Source of the DNA: Moorella sp. UBA4076
GTDB lineage: Bacteria > Bacillota > DSM-521 > Neomoorellales > Neomoorellaceae
Direction: 5' to 3'
Length of the DNA: 5,163 bases
Assembly (NCBI GenBank): GCA_002383405.1
Contig: DFYS01000135.1
Location: 3,037 to 8,199, forward strand
The notes beneath the pieces are model-generated. The model saw only the letters and a list, made by a program, of their open reading frames with translations, had not been told where the DNA came from and made no database searches. Below, piece by piece: positions 1 through 5,100 of this stretch. Within the stretch, counting starts at the first letter, position 1; each line of letters begins with the position of its first letter. The position numbers and the translations under genes are program-made.

Positions 1-23
1 CTTGATACTCAAGGCTTAAAAAT

Positions 24-50
24 GCGCCCTCCGGGAATCTGCCTCACCCC
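24..50 (-). repeat. Copy 1 of an inverted dispersed motif; partner at 5101-5127
   Basis: The reverse complement of this 27-base stretch matches 5101-5127 at 22 of 27 positions without gaps. Three of the five mismatches are adjacent: the core reads CCC-TCC-GGG here and CCC-GGA-GGG in the reverse complement of the partner. These are exact reverse complements of each other, so the small core appears flipped inside conserved flanks. The conserved parts are GCGCCC, GGGAA, CTGC and TCACCCC. It lies just upstream of repeat copy A, as its partner lies just downstream of repeat copy C, so both may belong to one larger repeat family. Function is unknown. Confidence 0.6.
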
Positions 51-63
51 GCCTGCAATACTG

Positions 64-204
64 CCATTTTCATCCTCTTGCTGATGCCCAGCACTCAACT
101 CCGGAAAGCTCACTCTTTAGTGGGCATAGCTGCTCTTTTGCTGGTTTCCATCCTTAAAGTCGCCGTATGGCGGGTTGAGTGCTGGGCATGGGTGTCTATC
201 CCGG
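64..204 (+). repeat. Dispersed hairpin repeat, copy A (long-stem variant)
   Basis: The left block at 64-88 and right block at 185-204 match the same blocks of copy C at 21/25 and 18/20 positions. Between and overlapping them is a perfect 16-bp inverted repeat, 84-99 with 174-189, extended inward by a further 3 bp (101-103 with 171-173) past one bulged base. The enclosed segment of about 70 bases has its own small hairpins: GCTCACT/AGTGGGC at 108-125 and CGCC/GGCG at 161-172. Copies B and C have only 6-7 bp stems with 3-4 base loops at this place. It may be a structured RNA, a palindromic element like bacterial interspersed repeats, or a small non-autonomous mobile element. No reading frame of useful length is seen. 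Confidence 0.65.
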
Positions 205-694
205 TTTGACTTTGCTTAAGGATTGCAGTGCCTTCCTGCTTCCTTAACCGCTGCCCCGTACTTACATGGTCTTGATTTTTTCTCCAGCAGCGTTAGCTTG
301 GAATTAAATGGCACAGGTTGGCAGCGCTAAAACTACGGTAATGGATATAATTCAACATTAAACGCGATTCTCCTGTCGCCAATGTATTTTTATCTGTGGT
401 GAAAGCAGGATTTGAATAACTTTGTAGAGAATAATCAATCCAGATCCCGGTGCGTCCGGCGAACGTCATCAGACCGCCTGACTTCTCAAAGTCAGCCCAG
501 GGAAATATTGGCGTAAAAACACTGCACAACCTCCTGACAGCTGGCCTGATAGCAATATCTTCAGCGATCTATGTATCCAGCTTGATTAGTACCTTATGTC
601 TTCAAAACTGCAATAAAAAACAATTTGTTTAGGCCGCCATATTCAGAGATCGTTTGCATTATTCTCCGTTTTAAACCAGGAAGGGCGTTGGATT
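205..694. other. Region of about 490 bases with no convincing gene, upstream of larE
   Basis: No reading frame here looks like a known protein. There are two clear hairpins. The first, at 216-247, has an outer TTAAGGA/TCCTTAA stem and an inner GCAG/CTGC stem. The second, at 478-495, has a perfect 7-bp stem CTGACTT/AAGTCAG with a 4-base loop. Neither is followed by a T-run, so neither is a good terminator. On the - strand an AGGAGG sequence (530-535) sits 7 bases before a GTG at 522. That GTG opens a 17-codon frame whose stop overlaps, as TGATG, the ATG of a 58-codon frame ending at 293. The sequence is more AT-rich than larE and may be decayed gene remnants. I found no convincing promoter for larE in it. 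Confidence 0.5.
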
Positions 695-1531
695 ATGCTT
701 TCTCATGAGCTGGCAGCCAAGCTGGAAGGGCTGCAAAAAAGACTGGCGGTAATGAAGGGAATTCTGGTCGCTTATTCCGGTGGTGTTGACAGCAGCCTGT
801 TGCTGAAAGTCGCTGCCATGACCCCGGCCCGGGTCCTGGCGGTGACGGCCGCTTCACCCACCTATCCGGAGGCAGAAATAGCAGCCGCTGCCCGGCTGGC
901 CGCAGAGCTCGGCGTCCAGCATATAGTCATTGAAACGCAGGAAATGGCAAACCCCATGTTTACAGCTAATCCCCCCGAGAGGTGCTACCACTGCAAGAAA
1001 GAACTTTTCGCCACCCTGCAGCAGCTGGCCCGCGAGCACGGTTTGCAGGTAGTCGTCGACGGGGCCAATGCTGATGACCGTAGCGATTTCCGGCCCGGCA
1101 GCCGCGCCGCCCGTGAACTGAACGTCCGCAGCCCCCTCCAGGAAGCCGGCCTGACCAAGGCCGAAATCCGTCAACTGGCGCAGTTCCTCAACCTGCCCAA
1201 CTGGGATAAACCCTCCATGCCCTGCCTTTCCTCCCGGATCCCTTACGGCCAGGCGATAACGCCGGCCAAGCTGGAACAGGTGGCTGCCGCCGAAGCCTTT
1301 TTGAACCAGCTGGGCCTGAAAACTGTCCGGGTACGCCACCATGGAGCCATTGCCCGCCTGGAGGTAACCCCGTCCGCCTTTGCCCTGCTCATTGACGCCG
1401 GCGTGCGGGAAAAAATAGTTAACCAGCTGCATAATATAGGGTTTACCTATATCACCCTTGATTTGGAGGGTTTCCGCAGCGGGAGTATGAATGCCGCTCT
1501 GGATATTAAAGAACCAGGGCGTCTACCCTGA
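695..1531 (+). CDS. larE: LarE, ATP-dependent sulfur transferase of nickel-pincer cofactor synthesis
   Basis: A cytoplasmic PP-loop enzyme of 278 residues. LarE adenylylates the carboxylates of pyridinium-3,5-biscarboxylic acid mononucleotide (made by LarB) and replaces them with thiocarboxylates, giving the substrate of LarC. The PP-loop SGGVDSS is at residues 28-34, and the family motif DGANADDRSDFRPG starts near 122. Cysteines are at 97 and 100 (RCYHCK) and at 177 (PCLSSR). Cys177 corresponds to the sacrificial cysteine of the Lactobacillus enzyme. A three-cysteine arrangement is known from LarE proteins that carry a [4Fe-4S] cluster and could act catalytically, so this protein probably belongs to that type. 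The family end motif GFRSGSMN is at 259-266. About ten residues follow it that I do not recall as conserved; their codons overlap a dispersed repeat. The ATG follows an AGGAAGGG site (678-685) with 9 bases of spacing. larC follows on the same strand after 124 bases, suggesting co-transcription. Confidence 0.93.
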   Translation: MLSHELAAKLEGLQKRLAVMKGILVAYSGGVDSSLLLKVAAMTPARVLAVTAASPTYPEAEIAAAARLAAELGVQHIVIETQEMANPMFTANPPERCYHCKKELFATLQQLAREHGLQVVVDGANADDRSDFRPGSRAARELNVRSPLQEAGLTKAEIRQLAQFLNLPNWDKPSMPCLSSRIPYGQAITPAKLEQVAAAEAFLNQLGLKTVRVRHHGAIARLEVTPSAFALLIDAGVREKIVNQLHNIGFTYITLDLEGFRSGSMNAALDIKEPGRLP

Positions 1532-1598
1532 AAATAACGCCGTTTACCATTTTCATCTTTCTGCTTGTGCCGCCCGGCGGCATGGACATCTACTCAGC
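1517..1598 (+). repeat. Dispersed hairpin repeat, copy B, overlapping the larE stop
   Basis: The left block at 1547-1571 matches copy C at 22/25 positions, and the right block at 1579-1598 matches at 14/20. The stem is TGCCGC/GCGGCA (1568-1573 with 1577-1582) with a 3-base loop. Just upstream, 1517-1536 matches the segment that follows the hairpin in copy C (5056-5075) at 18/20 positions, so a right block also precedes the left block here, as in a partial tandem. This upstream piece contains the last codons and the TGA stop of larE. The rest of the larE-larC gap, to about 1641, shows nothing else recognisable. Confidence 0.6.
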
Positions 1599-1655
1599 CC
1601 ACCCCAAGCGAAGTGAAGTCCCAACCTACACCATCTCGTGCAAGGAGTGAAAGAG

Positions 1656-2846
1656 ATGAAAACCGCTTATTTCGACTGCTTTTCCGGTATCAGCGGCGAT
1701 ATGTGCCTGGGGGCCCTGCTGGCCAACGGCATCGCTAAAGAAGAGCTGGTAGCGGGTTTAACGCAACTGGAGCTGCCCGGATGGCACCTGCAGGTCAAAG
1801 AGGTGCAACAGCAGGGAATTGCTGCTGTCGATGTAGAAGTGCAGGTGGATGAGCATCAGCCGCACCGCCACCTGGGTGACATCCTGAACCTGATAAACAA
1901 CAGCCCTTTGCCCGCACCGGTTCGGGAAAAGGCGGGCACTGTTTTCCAGAACCTGGCCCGGGCTGAAGGCCAGGTCCACGGCATCAGCCCGGAAAGGGTC
2001 CATTTCCATGAAGTGGGAGCTGTCGACGCCATTATCGACATCGCCGGTACCGTCCTGGGCCTGCACCTGCTGGGTGTGGAACGGGTCATAGCTTCACCCC
2101 TGCCCCTGGGTAGCGGTTGGATCAAGTGCCATCACGGTAAAATGCCGGCGCCGTCCCCGGCCACCCTTTTTCTGCTCAAAAATCGCCCTGTTTACGGTAC
2201 TGACGCTAATATCGAAACAGTCACTCCCACCGGCGCCGCCCTGATCACCACCCTGGCTGACAGTTTCGGCCCCTACCCGGCCATGCAATTGTCCAGTGTC
2301 GGTTTCGGCGCCGGCAAAACCGAACTCCCGCATCCCAACCTGCTGCGCCTGGTCCTGGGAGAGATAAATGAAAAAAATCTGCCCGGCGAAGAGAGCAGCC
2401 TGGTCATCGAAACGACCATTGATGACATGAACCCGGAGTTTTTTCCCGCCCTTCTGGAGCACGTCCTGGCGGCCGGGGCTGTTGACGCCTACATTACCCC
2501 GGTACAGATGAAGAAGGGCCGCCCCGGCGTCCTCGTTACCGCCCTCTGTCCGGATCACAAACTGGCCGCCGTAGCAGCAGCCTTTTTCCGCCATTCCAGC
2601 ACCCTGGGCCTGCATTTCCGCCGCGACCAGCGCCTGGTTTGCCAGCGGCAGACCAGCCAGGTCGTCACTGCTTACGGTACAGTTACGATTAAATGGGGGT
2701 TGTACCGCGATCTTAACGGCCAGGCGATTACCAATGCAGCGCCGGAGTATGAATCCTGCCGCCAGGTCGCCCAGGCCGCCGGCGTCCCCCTCAAAGAGGT
2801 TTATGCTGCTGCCCTGGCGGCGGCCCGCGCCGTGGCAGTATGGTAG
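1656..2846 (+). CDS. larC: LarC, CTP-dependent nickel insertase (nickel-pincer cofactor synthesis)
   Basis: LarC inserts nickel into the bis-thiocarboxylate pyridinium mononucleotide made by LarE, by a CTP-dependent cyclometallation, to give the NPN cofactor of lactate racemase and related LarA enzymes. The protein has 396 residues. It begins MKTAYFDCFSGISGDM, the family's N-terminal signature. Histidine-rich and conserved segments follow: HQPHRHLGDI (67-76), HFHEVGAVDAIIDI (116-129), CHHGKMPAPSPAT (158-170), ETVTPTGAAL (187-196), TTIDDMNPE (253-261, start of the nucleotide-using C-terminal part) and MKKGRPG (285-291). I chose the ATG at 1656 because AAGGAG (1642-1647) lies 8 bases upstream and the family starts at MKTAYFDC. 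An in-frame GTG at 1638 would precede the ribosome binding site. In Lactobacillus plantarum larC is split and needs a programmed frameshift; here it is one continuous frame. LarB is not adjacent. Confidence 0.94.
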   Translation: MKTAYFDCFSGISGDMCLGALLANGIAKEELVAGLTQLELPGWHLQVKEVQQQGIAAVDVEVQVDEHQPHRHLGDILNLINNSPLPAPVREKAGTVFQNLARAEGQVHGISPERVHFHEVGAVDAIIDIAGTVLGLHLLGVERVIASPLPLGSGWIKCHHGKMPAPSPATLFLLKNRPVYGTDANIETVTPTGAALITTLADSFGPYPAMQLSSVGFGAGKTELPHPNLLRLVLGEINEKNLPGEESSLVIETTIDDMNPEFFPALLEHVLAAGAVDAYITPVQMKKGRPGVLVTALCPDHKLAAVAAAFFRHSSTLGLHFRRDQRLVCQRQTSQVVTAYGTVTIKWGLYRDLNGQAITNAAPEYESCRQVAQAAGVPLKEVYAAALAAARAVAVW

Positions 2847-3110
2847 ACAGCGGACCCAGCATAAAATTCAGGCACCCACGATCGGAGTGCCTGAAAAAGC
2901 CCTGTAATTCCTTACAAATTGCTATTTGCAGATGCCGTTTTTGTTCCCTGGCGCAGTCTATTATGACCGGCTTTTCCCGATAAAGGAAGTCTCCTGCACC
3001 AGGCCCAAAAAATCAGCCTAAATTGAGCAATATGATCTTTTTTTCGGTCCAGATGGGCCTCATATCATAGGCAACAACCCAAAGGAGGCTTTTGGCAGCA
3101 GAATCACATA
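2847..3110. other. Convergent intergenic region between larC and hicA
   Basis: There is no gene here. It holds one strong hairpin near larC (entered separately) and a T7 run at 3038-3044 with no GC stem before it. An AAAGGAGG sequence at about 3090 on the + strand resembles a strong ribosome binding site. The only start near it (a TTG three bases downstream) leads to a stop after about 14 codons, so this may be the remnant of a lost gene start. The sequence is more AT-rich than larC, which places one edge of the accessory segment near here. Confidence 0.45.
2867..2895. terminator. 9-bp-stem hairpin after larC, possible terminator
   Basis: TTCAGGCAC (2867-2875) pairs perfectly with GTGCCTGAA (2887-2895) across an 11-base loop, starting 20 bases after the larC stop. 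The + strand has no T-run after the stem. On the - strand the stem is followed by TTTTAT, so by sequence it suits transcripts arriving from hicBA better than those from larC. It may serve both. Its position between convergent genes supports a terminator role, but the T-tract is weak. Confidence 0.45.
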
Positions 3111-3317
3111 TTAATTTCCCCAATCATTCTCATTAAGACCTGCCTGCCTGAGTATTTCTTTAAGTAGTGGCACACTTATATCGCCTTCGTGTGGATTAGG
3201 AACCCGCAACTTTAATTGTCCATTACGCATAAAAGAGTGGCAGCCTCCTGAAAACGGGCCTTCAAAACCGAATGACCGCAAGCGCTTGATTAATTCGCGT
3301 CTGCTAATGGGTTTCAT
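3111..3317 (-). CDS. hicA: HicA family mRNA interferase toxin
   Basis: A 68-residue protein with the small double-stranded-RNA-binding-like fold of HicA toxins, which cleave mRNA and stop translation. It matches the family pattern: KPISRRELIKRLRSFGF at the start, the GGCHSFM segment with the expected catalytic histidine at residue 27, then the strand LKLRVPNPHEGDISVPLL and a final helix ILRQAGL. The length is normal. The start ATG overlaps the hicB stop by four bases (ATGA, 3314-3317), so translation is probably coupled to hicB. Its own ribosome binding site is weak. The cysteine just before the catalytic histidine (GGCH) replaces the more usual Lys, Ser or His; I see no other defect. The pair is likely functional by sequence, though activity cannot be judged here. 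Confidence 0.9.
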   Translation of the reverse strand: MKPISRRELIKRLRSFGFEGPFSGGCHSFMRNGQLKLRVPNPHEGDISVPLLKEILRQAGLNENDWGN

Positions 3318-3562
3318 ATTTCAGCCACTGCCGCGTTAAGATCAACCCCGCCGATCTGTGGGAGTTGGTCGCGGTCACGCAATTTAAGAATAAGCCATCC
3401 CTCAAGAGCTTCTTGAAGTTCTTCCCGGCATTCTTCCAGAGATTTTTTATTTGACCAAACGCCCGGGCAAGAAGGTATCTCCCCGAAAAAAGTACCATCC
3501 TCAAGTATCCTGTATTTCGCCTCGCGCATTGCCGCGCTTGTAAAAGCAGTTAAAATAGGCAA
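3314..3562 (-). CDS. hicB: HicB family antitoxin (short type)
   Basis: An 82-residue antitoxin expected to bind and block HicA. The family pattern is clear: AAMREAKYRILEDGTFFGEI (residues 10-29), PGVWSNKKSLEECREELQEA (33-52) and LPQIGGVDLN (67-76). The protein ends there, with no ribbon-helix-helix or helix-turn-helix domain of the kind that lets longer HicB proteins repress their own operon, so autoregulation by HicB alone is doubtful. The start is a TTG. It is chosen because a GAGGGGGG ribosome binding site lies 6 bases upstream; the next candidate, the ATG at codon 12, has no such site and would remove the N-terminus. The gene order is antitoxin first, the reverse of E. coli hicAB. hicB begins only 38 bases beyond the end of the broken IS607 tnpA. 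Confidence 0.9.
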   Translation of the reverse strand: MPILTAFTSAAMREAKYRILEDGTFFGEIPSCPGVWSNKKSLEECREELQEALEGWLILKLRDRDQLPQIGGVDLNAAVAEI

Positions 3563-3568
3563 CTTTAT

Positions 3569-3576
3569 CCCCCCTC
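3569..3576 (-). promoter_or_regulatory. Ribosome binding site of hicB that fixes the TTG start
   Basis: GAGGGGGG lies 6 bases before the TTG at 3562. It is the only strong purine-rich site near the start and supports TTG initiation over the internal ATG. The predicted transcription start falls at its first base, so the mRNA leader would be very short. Confidence 0.7.
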
Positions 3577-3582
3577 GATATT

Positions 3583-3611
3583 ATTATACCCATGTCATTG
3601 CTATATTTCCA
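3583..3611 (-). promoter_or_regulatory. Predicted sigma-A promoter of hicBA, inside the end of tnpA
   Basis: A perfect -10 box TATAAT (3583-3588) is preceded, at the ideal 17-base spacing, by TGGAAA (3606-3611), which matches four of six bases of the -35 consensus. The -35 box lies in the codons of the final Leu-Glu-Ile of the frame-corrected tnpA. The predicted start of transcription is near 3576. Confidence 0.6.
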
Positions 3612-4238
3612 GATCACCTGTCACCTCTTGCATGGCCTGTTTTACTTTGTGGCGAAACTGTTTGGAACGCGCTCCATAAAGCCTGGCGGCAAATACGGCG
3701 ACTATCGCCATCATGTCCTGGACCAATTCCTGGGTGGCGTCCTGGGTTCCCTTTGTTCGAGAAGCTCTATTTTTACCCCGTGGTTCCTAAAAATCTCTTC
3801 GATATATGAATATCCAAAGCGGGCCAAGCGATCTTTAAACTCTGCCAGAACTATGTCTATTTCGCCTTTTGAAGCCAGTTTGAAGAGCTTTTTCAGACCC
3901 CGGCGGTTTTCATTAAGCCCGGACGCTTGCTCGCTTATTACGGCAACCAGGTCATATCCTTTTTCTCTGGCAGCGTTTACCAGCCTTTCTTTTTGTCTTT
4001 CCAGGTTGCCGTCCTTTAATTGCTTTTGGGTGGATACGCGGGCGTAAACGGCGCAGCGGAGCGAGTTTTGCTTTAATCCCCGCAGCCTACGGAGCTCGCT
4101 TTCGGGGATTCGCCGCTGGTTTGTCGACGTTCGGAAAGTTTTTATTTTGCCGGCCTTATCCCAGCGGTGAATCGTTTTAGTGCAAACTCCTAATAATTTT
4201 GCGGCTTTGGCTGGTGAGTATATTTGTTCTTGTTTCAT
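3601..4238 (-). pseudogene. tnpA: IS607-family serine recombinase TnpA, broken by one frameshift
   Basis: An IS607-type transposase: an N-terminal MerR-like helix-turn-helix (residues 7-52, with SPAKAAKLLGVCTKTIHRWD) followed by a serine-recombinase catalytic domain. The catalytic serine is Ser69 in YARVSTQKQ, with LERQKERL and FKDRLARFG further on. The intact frame from 4238 stops at 3711 after 175 residues, ending in the unrelated tail RTPPRNWSRT. Shifting frame at the C-run near 3744-3746, where one C appears lost, restores the normal family ending QDATQELVQDMMAIVAVFAA and continues to a TAG at 3601-3603, for 212 residues in total, the usual length. No standard -1 slippery heptamer is visible at the break, so a mutation or a sequencing indel is more likely than programmed frameshifting. 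The tnpB gene that normally follows is absent; hicBA begins there instead. Confidence 0.88.
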
Positions 4239-4244
4239 GGTTCC

Positions 4245-4274
4245 ATTTTAGAATATCTTGTCTAAGTTAGTCAA
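4245..4274 (-). promoter_or_regulatory. Predicted promoter of tnpA, implying a leaderless mRNA
   Basis: TTGACT (-35, 4269-4274) and TAAAAT (-10, 4245-4250) are each one base from consensus, with an 18-base spacer. Standard spacing puts the transcription start at or next to the A of the ATG at 4238. There is no good ribosome binding site before this ATG, which agrees with a leaderless or nearly leaderless message. Confidence 0.5.
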
Positions 4275-4284
4275 TAGTTTTTTT

Positions 4285-4300
4285 GTAGCTCGACTGCTAC
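4285..4300. repeat. Small hairpin upstream of tnpA, possibly near the IS end
   Basis: GTAGC and GCTAC form a perfect 5-bp stem around TCGACT. A T-run lies on its 5' side on the + strand, so it is not a terminator in that direction, and on the - strand it is followed by A's. It lies between the end of the neighbouring gene (4333) and the tnpA promoter, roughly where the upstream edge of the IS607 element is expected. The exact end cannot be set, because IS607 elements make no target duplication or terminal inverted repeats. Confidence 0.3.
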
Positions 4301-4332
4301 CAGAAAGGGGTTGACGGATCCGCTCCGGAAAG

Positions 4333-4887
4333 TTAGAACTCCCGTGGCTTACAAATTATTTCCTTGATCCTGGTGGCAAAGAAATCCTGAGAGTGGGCCG
4401 GCCGCAATATGAGGGCCGTGTCGACACCCTCGTTGCTGCCCCCCAGGGCGATAACATCAACCGCGGCGGGGATAAGCCCGGCGTCGAGAGCCATACCGGC
4501 TGTCTCGACGGCGACTTTGGTGCCCTGGCCAAAAAGGCGCAGGGTATTGGCGATGATTTCAGCCGGATAGATGCCCTGAAAGCTGAAGCGCAGCGCCCGG
4601 TCCAGCCCGGCCAGCAGGTGTGTTGTCGTCAGGACTTTAATGCCGCCGTCTTCCAGACGCTGGCGCGTTGCTGCATCCATTTCTATTATGCCCGGCTCTT
4701 TAAAGCCTGCCTGGCGGGTTACACAGACGATATGCATATCCTGCTGTCCCAGAAGCATGGCAGCGCTGTAGCCGGTGGCCGAAGCGATGACCACATTCTG
4801 CAAACCCAATTCGCGTGCCCTTTGGAGTGCCAGTTTGATCGTGCCTTCCGTGTTGACTTTGCCTTTTTGCTGCCAGTAAGTAGTCAT
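4333..4887 (-). CDS. Stand-alone pyruvate kinase C-terminal (alpha/beta) domain protein
   Basis: A 184-residue soluble protein resembling only the C-terminal allosteric domain of pyruvate kinase, as in the uncharacterised COG1751-type family known from archaea and anaerobic bacteria. It has no TIM-barrel catalytic domain, so it cannot be a kinase by itself. Visible landmarks are the N-terminal GKVNTEGTIKLALQRARELG (residues 9-28), VVIASATGYSA (32-42), the phosphate-loop-like GGSNEGVDTALIL (149-161) and the family ending IKEIICKPRE (174-183). Binding of a phosphorylated or nucleotide ligand is plausible by analogy but unproven. The ATG follows GAAGGG with 10 bases of spacing. The gene is monocistronic here: upstream lies a non-coding repeat region, downstream the IS607 remnant. 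No clear terminator follows the TAA. Base composition matches larE and larC rather than the mobile segment. Confidence 0.85.
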   Translation of the reverse strand: MTTYWQQKGKVNTEGTIKLALQRARELGLQNVVIASATGYSAAMLLGQQDMHIVCVTRQAGFKEPGIIEMDAATRQRLEDGGIKVLTTTHLLAGLDRALRFSFQGIYPAEIIANTLRLFGQGTKVAVETAGMALDAGLIPAAVDVIALGGSNEGVDTALILRPAHSQDFFATRIKEIICKPREF

Positions 4888-4933
4888 AAACGACCATCCC
4901 TTCGTTTAGATTTTGGCGTAACCGCCCTAAAAT

Positions 4934-4966
4934 AGATGTGAGAGGTGGGATGCAAGATGTGGGAGG
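4934..4966 (-). repeat. Imperfect direct repeat upstream of the pyruvate-kinase-domain gene
   Basis: AGATGTGAGAGG (4934-4945) and AGATGTGGGAGG (4955-4966) agree at 11 of 12 bases and are 21 bases apart, two helical turns. They lie about 47 to 79 bases upstream of the start codon at 4887, a position that would suit a regulator binding one DNA face. No confident promoter was found next to them. Confidence 0.35.
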
Positions 4967-4972
4967 CTGGCA

Positions 4973-4993
4973 GGAACTGGCTGCGCTAGTTCC
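4973..4993. repeat. Hairpin in the 4888-5163 non-coding region
   Basis: GGAACTGG (4973-4980) pairs with CTAGTTCC (4986-4993), with one G-T pair, around a 5-base loop. There is no T-run on either side, so it is not a recognisable terminator. It sits just before repeat copy C. Confidence 0.4.
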
Positions 4994-5015
4994 AGATTGG
5001 AAGCCCTTCACCTCA

Positions 5016-5075
5016 CCGTTTTCATCCTTCTGCTGGTGCCGCTCATAAGCGGCATGGGTGTCTACCCTGGAAATA
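5016..5075 (+). repeat. Dispersed hairpin repeat, copy C (reference copy)
   Basis: The left block is at 5016-5040, the stem TGCCGCT/AGCGGCA at 5037-5043 with 5048-5054 around loop CATA, and the right block at 5051-5070 reads GGCATGGGTGTCTACCCTGG. The 5 bases that follow, to 5075, are shared with the larE 3' end. One frame reads through as a hydrophobic stretch (VFILLLVPLISGMGVYPG), with similar residues in copies A and B. No copy has a start codon with a ribosome binding site, and the stems vary in ways that preserve pairing rather than protein, so a DNA- or RNA-level role is more likely. Confidence 0.65.
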
Positions 5076-5100
5076 GCGTTCCGCCTGCGCTAATGTACCT

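Noticed and set aside
346..351. TATAAT upstream of larE as a promoter
   Set aside because: No -35 box at acceptable spacing (TTGGCA is 22 bases away), and it is about 340 bases from larE.
1638..1655. In-frame GTG start for larC six codons upstream
   Set aside because: The GTG precedes the AAGGAG site that serves the ATG at 1656, and the extra residues are not part of the LarC family start.
3038..3044. T7 run as a terminator for larC
   Set aside because: No GC-rich stem directly precedes it.
3592..4047. 151-codon + strand open frame opposite tnpA
   Set aside because: Antisense shadow of the transposase, with no ribosome binding site or family match.
4393..4935. 180-codon + strand open frame opposite the pyruvate-kinase-domain gene
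   Set aside because: It has no recognisable protein character and lies antisense to a clear family member; it is a shadow of that gene's codon pattern. The same applies to long antisense frames in larE and larC.
4915..4960. Promoter TTGCAT/TATTTT for the pyruvate-kinase-domain gene
   Set aside because: 15-base spacing and weak boxes; not convincing.
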